Of a stretch of DNA of 64,000 nucleotides, positions 48,601-62,300 are shown in pieces (position 1 is the stretch's first letter; every line of letters starts with the position of its first letter). The stretch lies in NCBI GenBank assembly GCA_030562195.1, contig CM060202.1, positions 10,044,001 to 10,108,000 on the forward strand, read 5' to 3'. Made by a program: the position numbers and the translations under genes. This stretch comes from Nipponacmea schrenckii (lineage: Eukaryota; Mollusca; Gastropoda; Lottiidae). Under the pieces are notes generated by a model, which saw only the letters and a program-made list of their open reading frames with translations, ran no database searches and had not been told where the DNA came from.

Positions 48601-51600
48601 AAAAATGGATTGTAATCCTTATATGATTACTAAGGGGAGACAACTACAGATGATTAATTATCAAATTATTATGATTGATTTAATATAATATTACTATTTT
48701 CAAACATAAACATTCTTTAACATTTATACAAAAGTTCTCAAGTGTGTCTTAATCCGCATTCCATGCAGTTGTATTTGTATCGAAGACCAGTAGGCATATG
48801 AGTAAAAATGACGTAGTCTATGTGTCTATATAGTAACAGATAAGAAAATCGATATTTTGATACATAGTGGGTGATTGATTCAATAGGCTAACAGGAGTTA
48901 TCTTCCCGATAAAAAAAAATCATATAGCTCACTGCATTTGAATAATAAATATATGTATATTATATTAATTCTTCATTAGTACACTTATACAATGTATACC
49001 AAATTACGCACATTAATTTTAGTTCAAAGTTCATATAAAGTCATCAGTTATAAAAAATGAATCATGAAAAAATGGTCTTTTTTATCGTAGCCTAAAGGTT
49101 TTTAGTCTAAAAGTTCCCGTTAAAAAAGGTAGAAACAAGATATTTGATTTGAAAAGATACACTTGACGTTTGTGTGTGATATGACTGTAGAAGTTTTGTG
49201 TTGATCTGTTAAAAATCAAGACCGAGAACAAAGCTTGATGTGTTTCATTAAATAAACTTTTAAGATAGCATTGGTGCGTGAGGTACACAACTCTCAAGTT
49301 TGTCTGAGACGTTTTTTAATGAATGGCCATTGTTTCAGGTGAAAATTGGTTTGAAAAAGGCATTTTAAGCCCATTCTCAATCCCTTGCCCTACATTACCC
49401 GTATATACAGCGTAAGATCCAATATATGGATAAAACCTTATAGACATGTGAATGAAAAATGTGCACGTAAACTGAACTATGGTTTGTTTATAAAATTTTG
49501 ACATGACAACCCTTTAGATGATAGGAAAAAAGGACATGAAGGGTTCGTTTCTGACAATGAAAACCAACGTACATTTCAAATCACCCACCAGATGAAAAGC
49601 CGTCAGTGCCAGCGTTGAATGGCTCTTTTTTCATCTCGCCATAGAATAAGAACAGCATAATATATGACATGACATTTAGGTATGCCACACAAAAAGCGGC
49701 CAAGCACAGGACTTAAATTACGATAATATTTGCATACCCTGAATAGTGAAGGATTACATATGACAAAGTTTTGAAACTGTGTTGAAAGATAAAATTGGCA
49801 GGTTGAAAGACTCTGAGAGACAATCGACTAATAAAACCAGTAATTATTAACTCATATTACTGACGATTGGGTCTCAAATATAGGGGACTGATTTCACACA
49901 CCTTTAAATTAATAAAGATGGTAATTTGGGTAGCGATTTCAGGGTCATTCAGGATGGGTATTCTCGGGTATAAACCTAATACTTAAATTACATAGTTATG
50001 AGGGTAAGCGATAGGTCTCATTATTTCTCACAGCTACTATAATTATCAAGTGCGAAGGACACGATCTCCATAAATCTACCGTCTAAAATGATCGAATATT
50101 GTCCATTGTCTAACCATTGCTCTAGACATGTGGGACTAAATTAATCATCATTCAAAACAGAAGGATTTAGTTTCAATTTAAGTTCAAAGATATATTTTAT
50201 TAAAACAACTAATTTGGAAGTTGATGGATTGATAGGGATAAATTCTAATACTGTAGCCACCTGCCAAATTAAAAAACGTGTCCCTTTTTCTAAAGTTTTC
50301 AAATTGTCTCAGATGAAGTTGGTTTAGTAGTAAATGTTCTGAATCCAAAATATATTTCGCTTCTAGTATTCATTAGTATGTCCATCCATAGTATAGTATG
50401 TAATTGAAGTACTGAACAATGACTTCAGTATCCTAGAATGAATTATCTACCCTTATACACTAGTACATACATAGGTACTTCATAGTACATTCGTAAATTT
50501 AACGAAGTTTTTCGTTTGAAGCTTATGATTTTCATCCATGCACTACGTTTGCTGAATTTTTGCATAATGTCATAATAATGTCGTACAATAGCCATATTCA
50601 TACAAATCTTTCTCAGATAAGTTTTGGTGCTATATAGACTTCCCAGATGGGAAAATGTGGTGGATGATAAGTGTATGAAACTTTGCAAAGTTTTCTGACA
50701 CCTAGAGTGTTCATTTATTTTTCAGAATGCATAACAAGCAACAGTGTCAGAGTCTAGTTGAATCTTCGCCATTATTCCACATAGCAGGTGGTAAACTGTT
50801 GATTGTTGGTGCTGAAAATCAACTGTCGTTAGTCGTAATTTGAATACAATACAGAGTGACAAGTTGAAGTATGTCGTTTCCTCTTGATTCGTCTTCTATC
50901 ATCAGAATAGGGGTAAAGACCAAACAGAGTGTCATACTAGAATAACATGTGATGTAACTTGATTGTTATTGATGTTAAATGTTATCGTTGATGACGATCC
51001 TTTCTGACGGCTGACAGCTCACATCCTTGCTAATATTTCCACCACATAGTCTGTGCCAATTAAGATCCCAAATTCGTGTAAACATCTTTCTCTCTATTTT
51101 TGGTAGCAAAAAGAATTTGGGTTCGTGAATGTCCAGAAACATTTGCTTACACTTAATTTAGGGCTTTCTTGTGAGCTTTGCATTTTTGAGTTCTGTTGTG
51201 ATCCGCGAACGTCATTAATTCCCAAAATTTTCTTAAGAGTGGGGTTTTGATTAATCGCCCGAATAATGAACTATTTTCAGATATGTTGGACATCTGCCGA
51301 AATCGGCCATCCAAAGAAATCCCCGACTGCGATAACATTCATGTTCAGATTCTGTGATGACCTTGGCCAATGACCTTGAACATCCTAGTGAGAAATTGAT
51401 AGCCAATTAATTCCAGTTAAATGAAAGACTATCGATAGGTGATGATCTTGAAGAGAAATTCATAAACCAAAGTATCTTGCGTAATATCTTCCGTTCTTTA
51501 ATTCTGTTTTAAATAATTTTGAAAGTGTTATAAATGGCTATGTTTTGTTACACACAGAGATTATATCGCAATTGTAGGTGTTGAGAAGTTGTGACAAGAC

Positions 51601-53087
51601 TGCTGTGAAGGCTAATGGCTTGTGAAAGTGATACAAATTACACTAGAGGTTTTATTTAGAGTTGAGTATATTAGATATGTATCAGTACAGACATTTAAAC
51701 TTTTCATTGTCGTGGGATCAGCTGCAGGTTCTCTTTTATCCATTGTTGGGGTTCAATTTTCATCTTGAGTTCACAAACCCTCTTTCAACCCTGGTAACCT
51801 GCCTTCCTATCTGACTTCACTTTGATTTATTACCCCCATTAGGAAGACTATTGAATCCCCAATTTTCTTCCTGTTTAGATCTAGATCATATCCATAATGG
51901 ATACAGTATTGAAATGAGCAATGGTAGACTGGAAGATTTACACCTGTCTCAAATTTCAAAATTATATTGCAGTATTTTGACAATATTTAGCTCTCTACTT
52001 TGATACCTTATTTTTATTTTTTGCTGGTTGGTTTCTGCACTAAAAACAACCAATTTCCTAAATTTCTGCAGAGTGGCTTTTTGTGTCTACAAACCATTGT
52101 CAACTATACATGGTAATTCAAGATAAACAAAGAATATATGGGTGTATTCTAATAAATTTTATTTATTTGATTTTATTTACAATGGTTATTATCTGGAATA
52201 ATTTATAGACATTCTATAATAATTATGTACACTTTTAGCACTATCACTTTTTCAGGATTCACAAAAACTCTGCACTTTAGGATCCATGGAATCTCATTGA
52301 ATTCCATACAGTTGGCTGATACCCTTTCCTTGGTGCAAATTTTGAATGAACCCTGAAGTAATCATTACGGTTCATTGAGACAAAAGTTCAAATTATAATT
52401 TTTTTTTATACATATTGCACTGCATTGTCAACTTTTCAAAATTACTATTAAGAACTGATTCAATAATAAAACATTCAAAAATAAAAGACATCAAAATATA
52501 TAAAGCAGCATCATGCAACAGAATAAATCATTTAAGTACATGTAATTCTAAAGTCTCAAGTCAGCAGTATTTTCATTGATAACTGACACTGGGTTTGTAA
52601 CCCATAAATGTTGATTCAGCAGATATGTTCAAATATGAAATAAATATTTGAGCCAAGTTGATATGCATAAACATAAATTGAAACTAAGTAAAAAATATCA
52701 CTCTTATTCGATGTTTAAATAATAATATTTTGCAATGGGTTATATGAATCGTAAATAAATATTCATATCAAAATCTCAATATTGTCTCAGTTGTCTGGAG
52801 TTGTTGTCTTCTTATTAAAGTAAACACACATTTGTAAACATTTTGAAATGATTCGTCAGTGGTCTATGTATGGCAGTTACATCTTTTTTACTTATTTCCA
52901 TTTTCAAGACAAGATGTATTCCTAGAAAAATAACTGTTTTCTTTTCTCAAGTAACTTTAAGAATAACTGGGCAATTTGAACAAAACTATTCTTATGTTTA
53001 TTAATCTTAAGTTTGCAAAATATTCTTTGTTCATGCAGCTTAAAACCATTTCAAACAAGAAGCAAATTATGTCACAAAAGGGTAACT

Positions 53088-53093
53088 TTTATT
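53088..53093 (-). promoter_or_regulatory. AATAAA, candidate gene B polyadenylation signal
   Basis: Read on the minus strand this is AATAAA about 430 bases after the gene B stop, and the first canonical hexamer met. Further copies occur beyond it (near 52150-52180), so the true end is uncertain. Confidence 0.4.
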
Positions 53094-53521
53094 ATTATCT
53101 GGTAAGTTATAGAAACTCTGCATAGAGCCAATCTAGGAAGCGATTTTGCCATATTTTTATGGTCTTCTTCAAGTTTCCACTACGATATTGTATAAAATAA
53201 CTAACAAAACATAATACATTAACAATATGATACAAGATTATTATTTCATTTAAATTATTGAGCAATGCTCGTCAACAATAATTATCACAATTGGAATTCA
53301 TTGGGTTTTTTTTGCAACTTTCTTGGAAGCAAATATCTCATTTTAGAGTCACACTTCTATTATAGCAAATTGAAACACAAATATTTCTACTTTTACTATG
53401 TATATATTTTGTCACAAAGCAAAATTTCAAATGCAAAAATCACACTCCAAGAAAAACCTTTCAATACACTCCTAGTTCTTTAACGAAAGTCTGTGTCTTT
53501 CATCTTATCGAAATTATATTT

Positions 53522-53931
53522 CTACACAACAGTGGTTCCTGGGGAATTTTTGAAGAATAAATTATCAATGTCGTCGCAAAGTTCGTAAGCATTGGCTATA
53601 GTATAACTTCCCGATGTTGTAGTAGATCCACCATCTTCGTTGATAGATTCTGATATACTATTATTATAAATGTCACTATAGGGGCTGGAGGGAAATGTAT
53701 GTTTCCCTCTAGGAGGAGGGGGAGGGGGATACCCACGCTCTCCAATCGAGTTTTTCGAATTGCGAAAACTATTTGCGATGTTACGCGAAACATTGTCTCT
53801 GGGGTTATGTGAATAGGTCATTGGTGTCCGTTGATTGGTCATTGGAATTTGTTGCTGATTTTTGTTATTTTCTGTAAATCGAACTCTTTTGCTTCCAGTG
53901 TTGTAGGGTGAGCTGAATGGTCGTTGGTCTT
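53522..53931 (-). CDS. Gene B exon 4: C-terminal cytoplasmic domain and stop
   Basis: The minus-strand exon starts at 53931 after acceptor TTTTTCAG, entering in phase 1 exactly as gene A exon 4, and ends at the TAG at 53524-53522. It adds 136 residues, starting EDQRPFSSPYNTGSKRVRF. RVRF (53887-53876) matches the RVxF docking motif for protein phosphatase 1. A proline run, GYPPPPPPRG (53734-53705), absent from gene A, could bind profilin, SH3 or EVH1 domains. The C-terminal NAYELCDDIDNLFFKNS (53593-53543) matches gene A closely; six further residues PGTTVV follow, and the last four, TTVV, could suit a PDZ domain. The ATG at 53842 is internal, not a start. Confidence 0.92.
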
Positions 53932-56900
53932 CTGAAAAATATAGAAAAAAACAATTAAATTTCGAGCATATTACAAATTACAAATTGTGCTTGAACAATG
54001 TCATTAATGATTGGCTTTACTAATTCCAGATAATAAGAATATCTTGGTTTAATCTCAATGGTTCTTGAGTGGTATTTTAAGGGAACAATAAAATATCAAT
54101 CAATATGGCTATCATTCTCCATAATCCTGTTTTAATCCAAATCATGGTGTATTTATGCACATCATTATTCAGGAAATACAGATTTGATTCTGATTATGTT
54201 TACCCTTATGATCAGATATATTTTATCACCCAGACGAGCTGTGTCTGTTGGAAATTAGAAGCAAAGATTGGTATTCTATTTCTGTGGAATTTCAGAACAA
54301 ATGCCTTCATCTCTGATGTGTGTGTTAATAAATTCTTGGATTTTAATTTGCAGTGACATGAAAGAAATGGCAACAATATCCAAAAATCATTTGACATTCT
54401 TGACGGCAATTAAATCTTAAAGCAATCAATAAGATGAATCAGAGAAACAATATTTTTCACTTCTCCTAATATTCCTCCATTTTATTACATTTTCTGTGAT
54501 ACTATTATTTTCTTGCTGCGAGGTTGTTACTTGGGTCAGTGAATAACAATGGTTGACGAGGGAAAAGCAATTTATTAGATTTCGGACAGTGTGGACAAGT
54601 GTGGGAAATCTAATATTTTGATTAAGTTCCTGATATTGGAATGTGATCAACTATATCAGATTTTCATCAAACAAACTAGGAGAGTCATTCTGTCTTCTTT
54701 GTCAAGTGATATGCTTAATAGAATAACCATTCCAAGAGCTTGTAGGTGTGAAATCGCATTACTCTGTTAGATTTCTTAGATTAATGAATTAATTTGTAGA
54801 TGACCTGGTATAGACCTTATATTCCAGTACTGACAATGCAAATACTAGTATAAACAACATAACAGTTTTAGCTTTTGAATATACCTAAAATGACAATAAA
54901 TTTTATAGTTTAATGGCTTGAAATGCCTATGTTATTTGTGAATTATATAACTATCTTTCTATGCCCATATTGTCTATTTTATTGTTAATTTTTAAAAGTC
55001 TAGAATATGTTTGGTATGCTTATTAATAAAATTATTACATTAAACAATGTTTAAATGCACATAAAAGAAAAGAAGGAAACTTTTATACTTAGTTTTTTAA
55101 ATTCAGTTGAGTTGAATTGTAGACAGTTATCTTGTATAAGTAAGACTGATGATTGAATATAAAATGGTTTATTGAAAATAAATATTTAATTTATTACCAA
55201 CCAGTCGCGTCATGTCAATTTTAAAGATATAAACTTTGAAGTAGTTGGGGCAATATTAGCTTCAGCATAATGTATTATATTACAAGCCTGTCAGGTACAG
55301 CTTGGTGTAAAACCACCTTGATAGCAAGGTAAAGCTTGTCATTTCCTGTCATCCTCATTGACTTACATCATTGTCTATTGTAATAATACCTAGCTTAGAA
55401 CTATCCCCAGTTAACTCCCCTTGATGTCAACTAAAAACCTCATTAAGTTGTACTAATATGATTTGACAATTGCTCTAGGCTAGACATATTATCAGATGTT
55501 ATTTTGTACATGCGTACACATCCAACGTGTCATTTTACAAATCAACCTTGACAAAATAATGTAGCCATATATCTAGCCTATAGCTGGATTGCTTCTAAAA
55601 ACCATCAGGGATATTTTTTAATTCATAACGAAGACTAGAAAGAAATTGAACCCGATGGTGACTATAACAACGGATGAAAACTAATATTAAACGTTCGTTG
55701 TTACGATTAGGTTTTTAACAACTTGTGACAAAGCTAATCTTGTAATATTCAGTAATAAAAAATTCACCCTCAAGTCAAATATTTTACGTTTTATCGATCA
55801 ATTTCTTTTATGTTCTGACAAAGATGCATCTACGTTGATGATATAAAGGAGGAAAATAAGTGAAATTGTTTAATTTGCAATTGGTAATATAATTATAATC
55901 CATCATATAACAATATTGTGTCAATCGCAATGTTGAATGTCATTTGTCTTACTTGCTCTAAAAAATGGGCTTTTATTGACACAAATTATACATTTATCTG
56001 TTTTAATATAACATGAAGTATGGTATGCGGAAAACTTTTCAATAAAAGAAGGCATTCATTTAATGGATGCTAAGTGTGTTTCAAAAATGTTGACTAAATT
56101 TCTCAATTCTTAAAATTGGGTTATTAAAACTTAAAATGATGGCTCTTGATAAATGATTGGATTAATATTCTCTTTGAAGTTTTCAATGATCATAACTGTT
56201 ATCACCTAAGTCAAATAACTAGACATAAATTGTGATAAAATGTCTGAAAATTATTTGAAATGAATTAAATATTATGTCATTGACTGTAATTCCATTAAGA
56301 GAACACAACTTGAGACTCCATATAAAATAGCCATATTGAATTTGTAAATTAATTAACAATCATCCAAGCTGAAAATTCAACAACTTAATTCCCCTTGAAG
56401 GCATGAGAGGACAAAATGGCTGATAATGCAGTGTTTGATGGGAATGTTTGAACAAGGGTAGATTATGAGGGTGACAGGTCTAGGGTATGAGGTAATGTAG
56501 GTACTTGATGTAACTGGTGGGATGGTCATCAGTTAATAAGTTACGTCCAATCAACCAGCACTAATATGACACGAGTTTATTTTTTCAACTATTATCTGTT
56601 AAAATAGCCCTTAGCAACACTCAAGGGACATAATTCTAACAATTCCACATAATGAAGAGTTTCATTTTAATACTATTCACACCATAGGTCAGTACTTGAA
56701 ATATGAAGATGAAAGAGACAAAAAAAAGCTGCGTATTTAATTGCGTAAGATTACATGTCAAGTGTAGAGGTACAATAGGTAATAATGAGCATGTTTTGTA
56801 TCAAAATTTAACAAGATTTTAGTTGAAGTAGATAACTGATTCACCAGTAAAACCCTTCAATTCATTTCTTACACAAAGTGTCAAATCATCATGCTTATAA

Positions 56901-57907
56901 TGATGTCATTATTGGTAAATTTTATCTTACAATGGTTTGATGGCTTTGGGCCATTCTAATAGATATTTCTCAAGCTATAATGATTACAGTAATGAGCCTA
57001 TCATATTTTAAATATAATCTATAAACCCACAGGGTATTGTGTATTTTAAAGGCAGGTGTGTGCACAGATTATGTAAATTGCTTGCATCATTTTACTTTCA
57101 TAGCATTTTATATTTTACTTTTTTAGCAGAATCTTAGATGAAATGTTTCCGAGACATTGACTTGAACCATCTGGCATGAAATCTATCAGCTTTCAGTAAA
57201 TTTTAAAAAATTATAGGAAAATAAAACATCATTGCATCTAAAAATATGATATAATTTTTCCTATAGGCAAGGTAAAGTAAGCCATCTTGGAAAGCTAATG
57301 AAGCCATCTTATTTTAAATATAATCTTTAACAAGCTCTAGGCTAGACTTTGGTTTAATGTACAATATTATTACAGTTGAACACAACTTATATCTGATAGT
57401 TTTCATATTGAGTGGAGGAGACACTTGAGTTTAACCAGACTGTATCAGAGTGCAGGTGTAGGGTGAACCTGGGGAGAAATCCCCTATACAAGTGTTTAAA
57501 TACCTCAAGATGTATTTTCATATCAAATATTTTTATTTGATTGAGGGTATTTCAAGATTTTTTATTATTATATTGTATAATAGATAAGTAAACTTCATGA
57601 GGCTGAATTTGATATGTGTTCTAGTGTTGTGGGTATATTGGATTTGTACTGCTAGGGGGATGATTTAAAAATATTCTGTTCAATTTCATAATTTTTTAAA
57701 TTGAACAGGTCTATATTGAGGTCATAGCTCATTAAAATACATCCTTGCTGCAAATAGTATTTTAATCACAAATCTAATAGCACATCTTGTAAGCAAGGGG
57801 TCGTACTGCTGAAAAACCAGCATAAGCACCTTTGATTCTATGAACCTGATAATAAGTCAATGAACCTGATATTAAGTCAATGGACCTGATATTAAGCCAA
57901 TACATAC
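53932..57907 (-). other. Gene B intron 3 (phase 1)
   Basis: A 3976-base intron with donor GTATGTA read from 57907 and acceptor TTTTTCAG ending at 53932. It is AT-rich. The only structured part is a 3 x 20-bp repeat that runs up to the donor (57841-57900). Open frames at 54105-54650 overlap on opposite strands and have no domain. Confidence 0.8.
57841..57900. repeat. 3 x 20-bp tandem repeat abutting a splice donor
   Basis: Three exact-length units based on TGAACCTGATATTAAGTCAA occupy 57841-57900, and the gene B exon 3 donor begins at 57907. On the transcribed strand the repeat starts 7 bases inside the intron. The next bases, TACATACCTGGATC, look like a diverged fourth unit merging with the exon end. 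Confidence 0.85.
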
Positions 57908-58028
57908 CTGGATCACTGTGATATATTTTACTGTCCTCTTCACTAGTACCACGACCACTGTCTCTCTCACTAACTTCTGTTCCACCTGATAACTGACTTG
58001 TTGAATCTTCTGGTATCTTTGTTAAAGT
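57908..58028 (-). CDS. Gene B exon 3: cytoplasmic SERDSGRGxSEED module
   Basis: 121 bases, entering in phase 0 and leaving in phase 1, with acceptor TATTTTCAG and donor GTATGT on the minus strand. It encodes TLTKIPEDSTSQLSGGTE, then VSERDSGRGTSEEDSKIYHSDP and the first base of a split glutamate codon. It aligns residue for residue with gene A exon 3 (KISEDLTSEISGSTETSERDSGRGGSEED). DSGRGTS (57962-57942) keeps the DSG-x(3)-S degron-like pattern. Conservation of this segment above the rest of the tail implies a shared binding partner or phosphorylation control. The function is inferred. Confidence 0.93.
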
Positions 58029-59187
58029 CTGAAAATACAGTGAGGAAGCAGTGTAGGAGGAAATACATAATAAAACCTTCCAAAAAACACCAGGAATTAG
58101 GTTACTCTGAAATTGTATCCCAGAGACAGAAATTCAGAGGAACAGTTTGTGAACCTTTTCATTCCAAAAGTGTCTTTTTTTCTTAAATGTGTAATTAATG
58201 CAGAAGTTTTTTTTTAAAGATTTTGATACCCATAGAGGAAGATATTTGTGCCTTTTAGTTCACAATGGAACAATATAAGAAAAACATATTGAAATGTGCA
58301 GATTCATCAAAAAAGTATTTGTTTCCTGAATGAAACTGATACCAGATAATGTGTAGGAAACACATGCACTACACAACTTCATTTCTCTTTTCCAAATGTT
58401 AAACCAATCAGAGATACCTCAATTTTGAAGAAAACAAATCAATGGAGTAAAAGAGTTGCAGACAAAGGAAGATTCGAGCAGACCCAGGTGGGTCGTATAA
58501 TGTACAAGAGGGTAATAAGTTTCCTTGTCATCTGTTGACAATCATAAATATCAGATAATCATGTCCCTTGTGTAAAGGTTAAGGAATGGAAGTCATTGTA
58601 GCAAGGATGAAGGAATTTGTGGTGAATAGCCGAGACTTCATCAGTATTTCTTAGTTCACATAACTGATAGAAAATATGATGATAGTACATAATTTTTGGG
58701 TTATTCTCCGATAAATTACACATGTTTCGGTTACGTCACCACATGATTGGATGGCCTGAGAGGAAAACTTTTGTTATCTCTGTGTTTGTTTTCAGATTCT
58801 CTTACCAAATGTCAAGATTTCTTAGAAAAATTAATAAAGTGTCTTTGTGCCAAATAAAAACAACAGATTTCCTTTGTTTTATCATAACCAAGAGGTAACT
58901 GTATATTTACATCATTCACAAAGAATGGTGTCTGCTCGCCAAATTCTACAGGTTACCACAGAGTCTCGTCTTAATGAGGTACCTCGGGAGATGAAATATA
59001 TCTGCTTTCTGAATTTTATCCAAGAATAATTGCACCAAATGATCTATGATCATTTGTTCAAAGCATAAAAATGTGGGGTTTTGTGGGGAACCAGCTACTC
59101 GATTCCTGTTTAATTGAATATAAAGATCAACATATGATTTTAATTTTGTTTTGTGCAATTCAAAGTTTGTCAAAATGAAGAACATAC
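58029..59187 (-). other. Gene B intron 2 (phase 0)
   Basis: A 1159-base intron with donor GTATGTT and acceptor TATTTTCAG. It is AT-rich, and nothing structured or coding was recognised. The frame at 58847-59029 is not supported. Confidence 0.8.
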
Positions 59188-59304
59188 CTGATCCTGTAGC
59201 CAAATGTGTATATTACTTGGACTTCTATAAGGATCTTCAACAGGCTCAGCGGTAGGAGATTGTCTTGCTTTTAATGATTGTGATGATCCACTTCTACTGG
59301 AAGG
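59188..59304 (-). CDS. Gene B exon 2: cytoplasmic tail segment
   Basis: 117 bases, 39 codons, phase 0 at both ends, with acceptor TATATTTCAG and donor GTATGTT on the minus strand. It encodes PSSRSGSSQSLKARQSPTAE followed by PVEDPYRSPSNIHIWLQDQ. It is shorter than the gene A equivalent (53 codons) and is conserved only in its last part, PYR and then WLQ(D/E)Q. The serine-rich first half could be phosphorylated. The exon is below usual gene-finder limits and is supported by the splice sites, the phase and the shared terminal motif. Confidence 0.9.
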
Positions 59305-62300
59305 CTGAAATATACAAGACAAATCATAAGATTTTTGCATTAAAAAAAACTGTGTACATACAAATCTATTACTACATGTAAGCTTACATGTAAAATCACA
59401 TGTATGATAATGCATTCCAAAAAACAGCATTGGCATGTATGAGAATATGTAATTAAATTTTTCTTAATTCAGTGGAGCAATTGTGTAGTGAATCAGAACT
59501 GTTCAGTAAAGCATATCACAATAGAGACAGACTTCAAATGATATCTCTTACTTAAATAATTAATGCATTTCTCATACACCACATGTCATTTAAATACAAT
59601 AATATATTTTAAGAGGAATTTCTATTATATATTTTCTTTTTGTTAATAAAGTCAAGGGGATGTGGGTAAGATATCTTTACCAATTACTTTGCAGTGCCAA
59701 AGTAAAGCACTGTTAAAAGTCCCACTCCAGTATGGATTGATTCTGATGTTAAGTTACTAAGTCACACTTGACTGAGTGGTATAATTGTACCAAATACTTA
59801 AATATTTATGTGTGTTTGACTATTTTTTGTGATAAAGATGAAAGCATTGTCATCAATAATCATTTCTTAGATATAAAAAAACGTGTGTTATTTGTTGATG
59901 TATTATCAATGCATGTACAATGAGTGTGAATTTATTCCCTTTCAGATGTTTAATTGTCAATAGTATTCTAAGTATTTAAATTATTAATAAATGACTTTGT
60001 AGGGAATTCACCTTAATCATCAAAGACTTCCCCCCTCCCCTCCCTCCAGTCAACATGTTTCTGTTCTTGTTCCTTTAACAGGATATGATTTGAACTATAT
60101 CCAAAAAGAAATTTTCCCAAAACATTCTTCTACATCTGAACTTAAATTATCTTTTGTTAAAAAGTAAACGTTTTGTGTTTTTTCTGGATTAAAACAATTA
60201 AATCGCCATTGTTACTTGCTGTTTTTCTTCTAAATCAATATTTAAACATGTGTCATTTGCTTCTTTAATTTCACAATACTATTTTTTCTCAGGAAATTTC
60301 AGTGAGCCATTTATCGGAAAATAAAACACAACTACTTCATTATTTGTTGATTAAATCAGAAAAATTTGATGGGTAGATTTAGAAATTAAAAGGATACATT
60401 AACTTGCTAATACCTTTTATCAGATCTACTTGGTAATGTTACATTCGCCAGCAAATATTCAATATGGCTAATCAATGGTTAAATACAGACAATTCTAGCG
60501 CCAAGTTTTAGCGGTATGTTAAAACGAAAAGGATCAACATTCTTCACACTTTTAATCTGGTCAAGTTTACTGACTAAATTACCAACATGTAACTCTTCCT
60601 GACTTTAAACGTTTCAAATCTTGTGAAAGGATTGCAGAAAATTGACATAATATCACCATGGTAATACATGTAAACCTTTGACCACAGGCATTATGTACAA
60701 AAAGACGACCACATAAACATTGTACACATCTTTTGTATTCTTTTGTGAAGACTGTGACAACAAGACACACTTTCATCACACGCCGAGTCGAAATCTTCAG
60801 AAGGTTTAAACATGTTATGAAGAGTTTCTAGACCAATTACGAAAAGTTAACTCAACCAACTCGAACACGTTTTAACAAATAGTTTGTTAGTTCTACAATT
60901 GTTGCCTGTTATCAGGATTAATTTGTAAAGAAAGAGGATGGAATCAGACCACAAATAATGTATAAGGAGCGTGTGTTTCTTTTCTCACACCCCCAATCAC
61001 GATAGTAGCCCAAATGTTCAGAGTATTTTGTGACTTTGATAATGAATTTCATACATTTATGATTCAGACAAATATGACGTGTATTTTTTTTCAAAAGAAT
61101 GCTGGGTAAATATTGTAACGTAAAAGATTTCAGAGGTTCTGTTGGTGTTGTACAAATTAATTATGAGAACTACAAATCTAAAATCAACAAGGCTTTATTC
61201 AAGCCATAATCTAAAGGTGTCAACACAACTCATTGAAATAATGTTGAACCACCCTTTTTTAATAATTCAACGATGAATTATGAATTTATTGAAAGAATAT
61301 TTCTGGTTTGTGTCTGCCTTATTTCTCACATTGGTACAATACAAATTATATAAAGAGAGTGTTTAAGCTGGAAATATTAAAATAAACAGGTTTTATTGTC
61401 AGCTATTACAAGTGTTGATTTTTGAAGATTTGCATCACAAAAATACTTTGATGCAGATGTGAATATTTTAAGCTGGTAGAATGGGAATAAAGTGTGAACT
61501 ATGAATAGCATTTGAATTTAAATAGAAACTGTGGGATGGTTTGAGACTAAATGTATTGCTGTATTTATTGAACAAACAATTCAGATGGGAATGCAAGAAA
61601 TGCATGAAGTGTCGAAGCTGTCTTCAAAGACTAACTCATTCCAAATAGATCAAATAATTGGTTATATTAATTATAAATAGTTATGTTCAACAATAGTGGT
61701 ATAAACTGGAAATATACCGTTTATTTGGTTCGAAACAATGGCTACCTACATTCAGTTTCTGACTTTTCTCTTTAACAAATCTAGGTAAGGAAGGTAAAAA
61801 TATCATTTACGTGTTTACAATCAGCAGGATAGTGACCGTTTCAAAACATACTTTGTAAATTTATATATTTGTATCTTTCATTTAGAAAGTTGGACAAACA
61901 TCACAACATTTTCTATCATCTCTGTAACAACTCAGAAGGTGGCCAGAATATTATGGTTTTTATGTCTGGTAAAATGTGAACCAAACGTTATAAGACTAGA
62001 TAATAGCCTTTGATTTGCCTGGTGTAACAGTTGTTGTCTGAAGCCAAAAGTGACATAGGTCTACAGTAAATCTTATCAAAACCCAAAATATTATGATTTT
62101 CTTTCTTTAGTAGTGAATCAAGTTGAAATAAGATCTGTAATTCCAGAAATAAAACCACATGTTAAGCTTGTATCGAATTGTAAATAATTGTTTTCTATGT
62201 GTAAAAATAACAAACCATAGATGATGAATGATTGCAGGAAAATTCATTAAAATGTTCTCAGTGATTCTCTTCTATACCTTTTGTTTGTTTTTTGTAGATA

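Larger units (their letters stand above)
44051..53521. other. Convergent intergenic region shared by both 3' ends
   Basis: It contains the 3' untranslated regions of both genes, whose ends cannot be fixed. ATTAAA at 44461-44466 and 44658-44663 are candidate gene A polyadenylation signals. Short tandem repeats lie at 45430-45486 and 45612-45682. From about 46600 to 51400 the sequence carries more CpG and unusual palindromes (four TAGGCCTA between 46848 and 47640), so it differs from the flanks, but I recognise no exon in it. A minus-strand frame at 51153-51338 has no domain. Confidence 0.65.

Noticed and set aside
51153..51338. 61-codon minus-strand frame in the more CpG-rich block
   Set aside because: No recognisable domain or splice support; kept only as part of the intergenic description.
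53522..53842. Stand-alone 106-residue proline-rich protein
   Set aside because: The frame continues upstream to a splice acceptor at 53932 and aligns with gene A exon 4, so it is the last exon of gene B.
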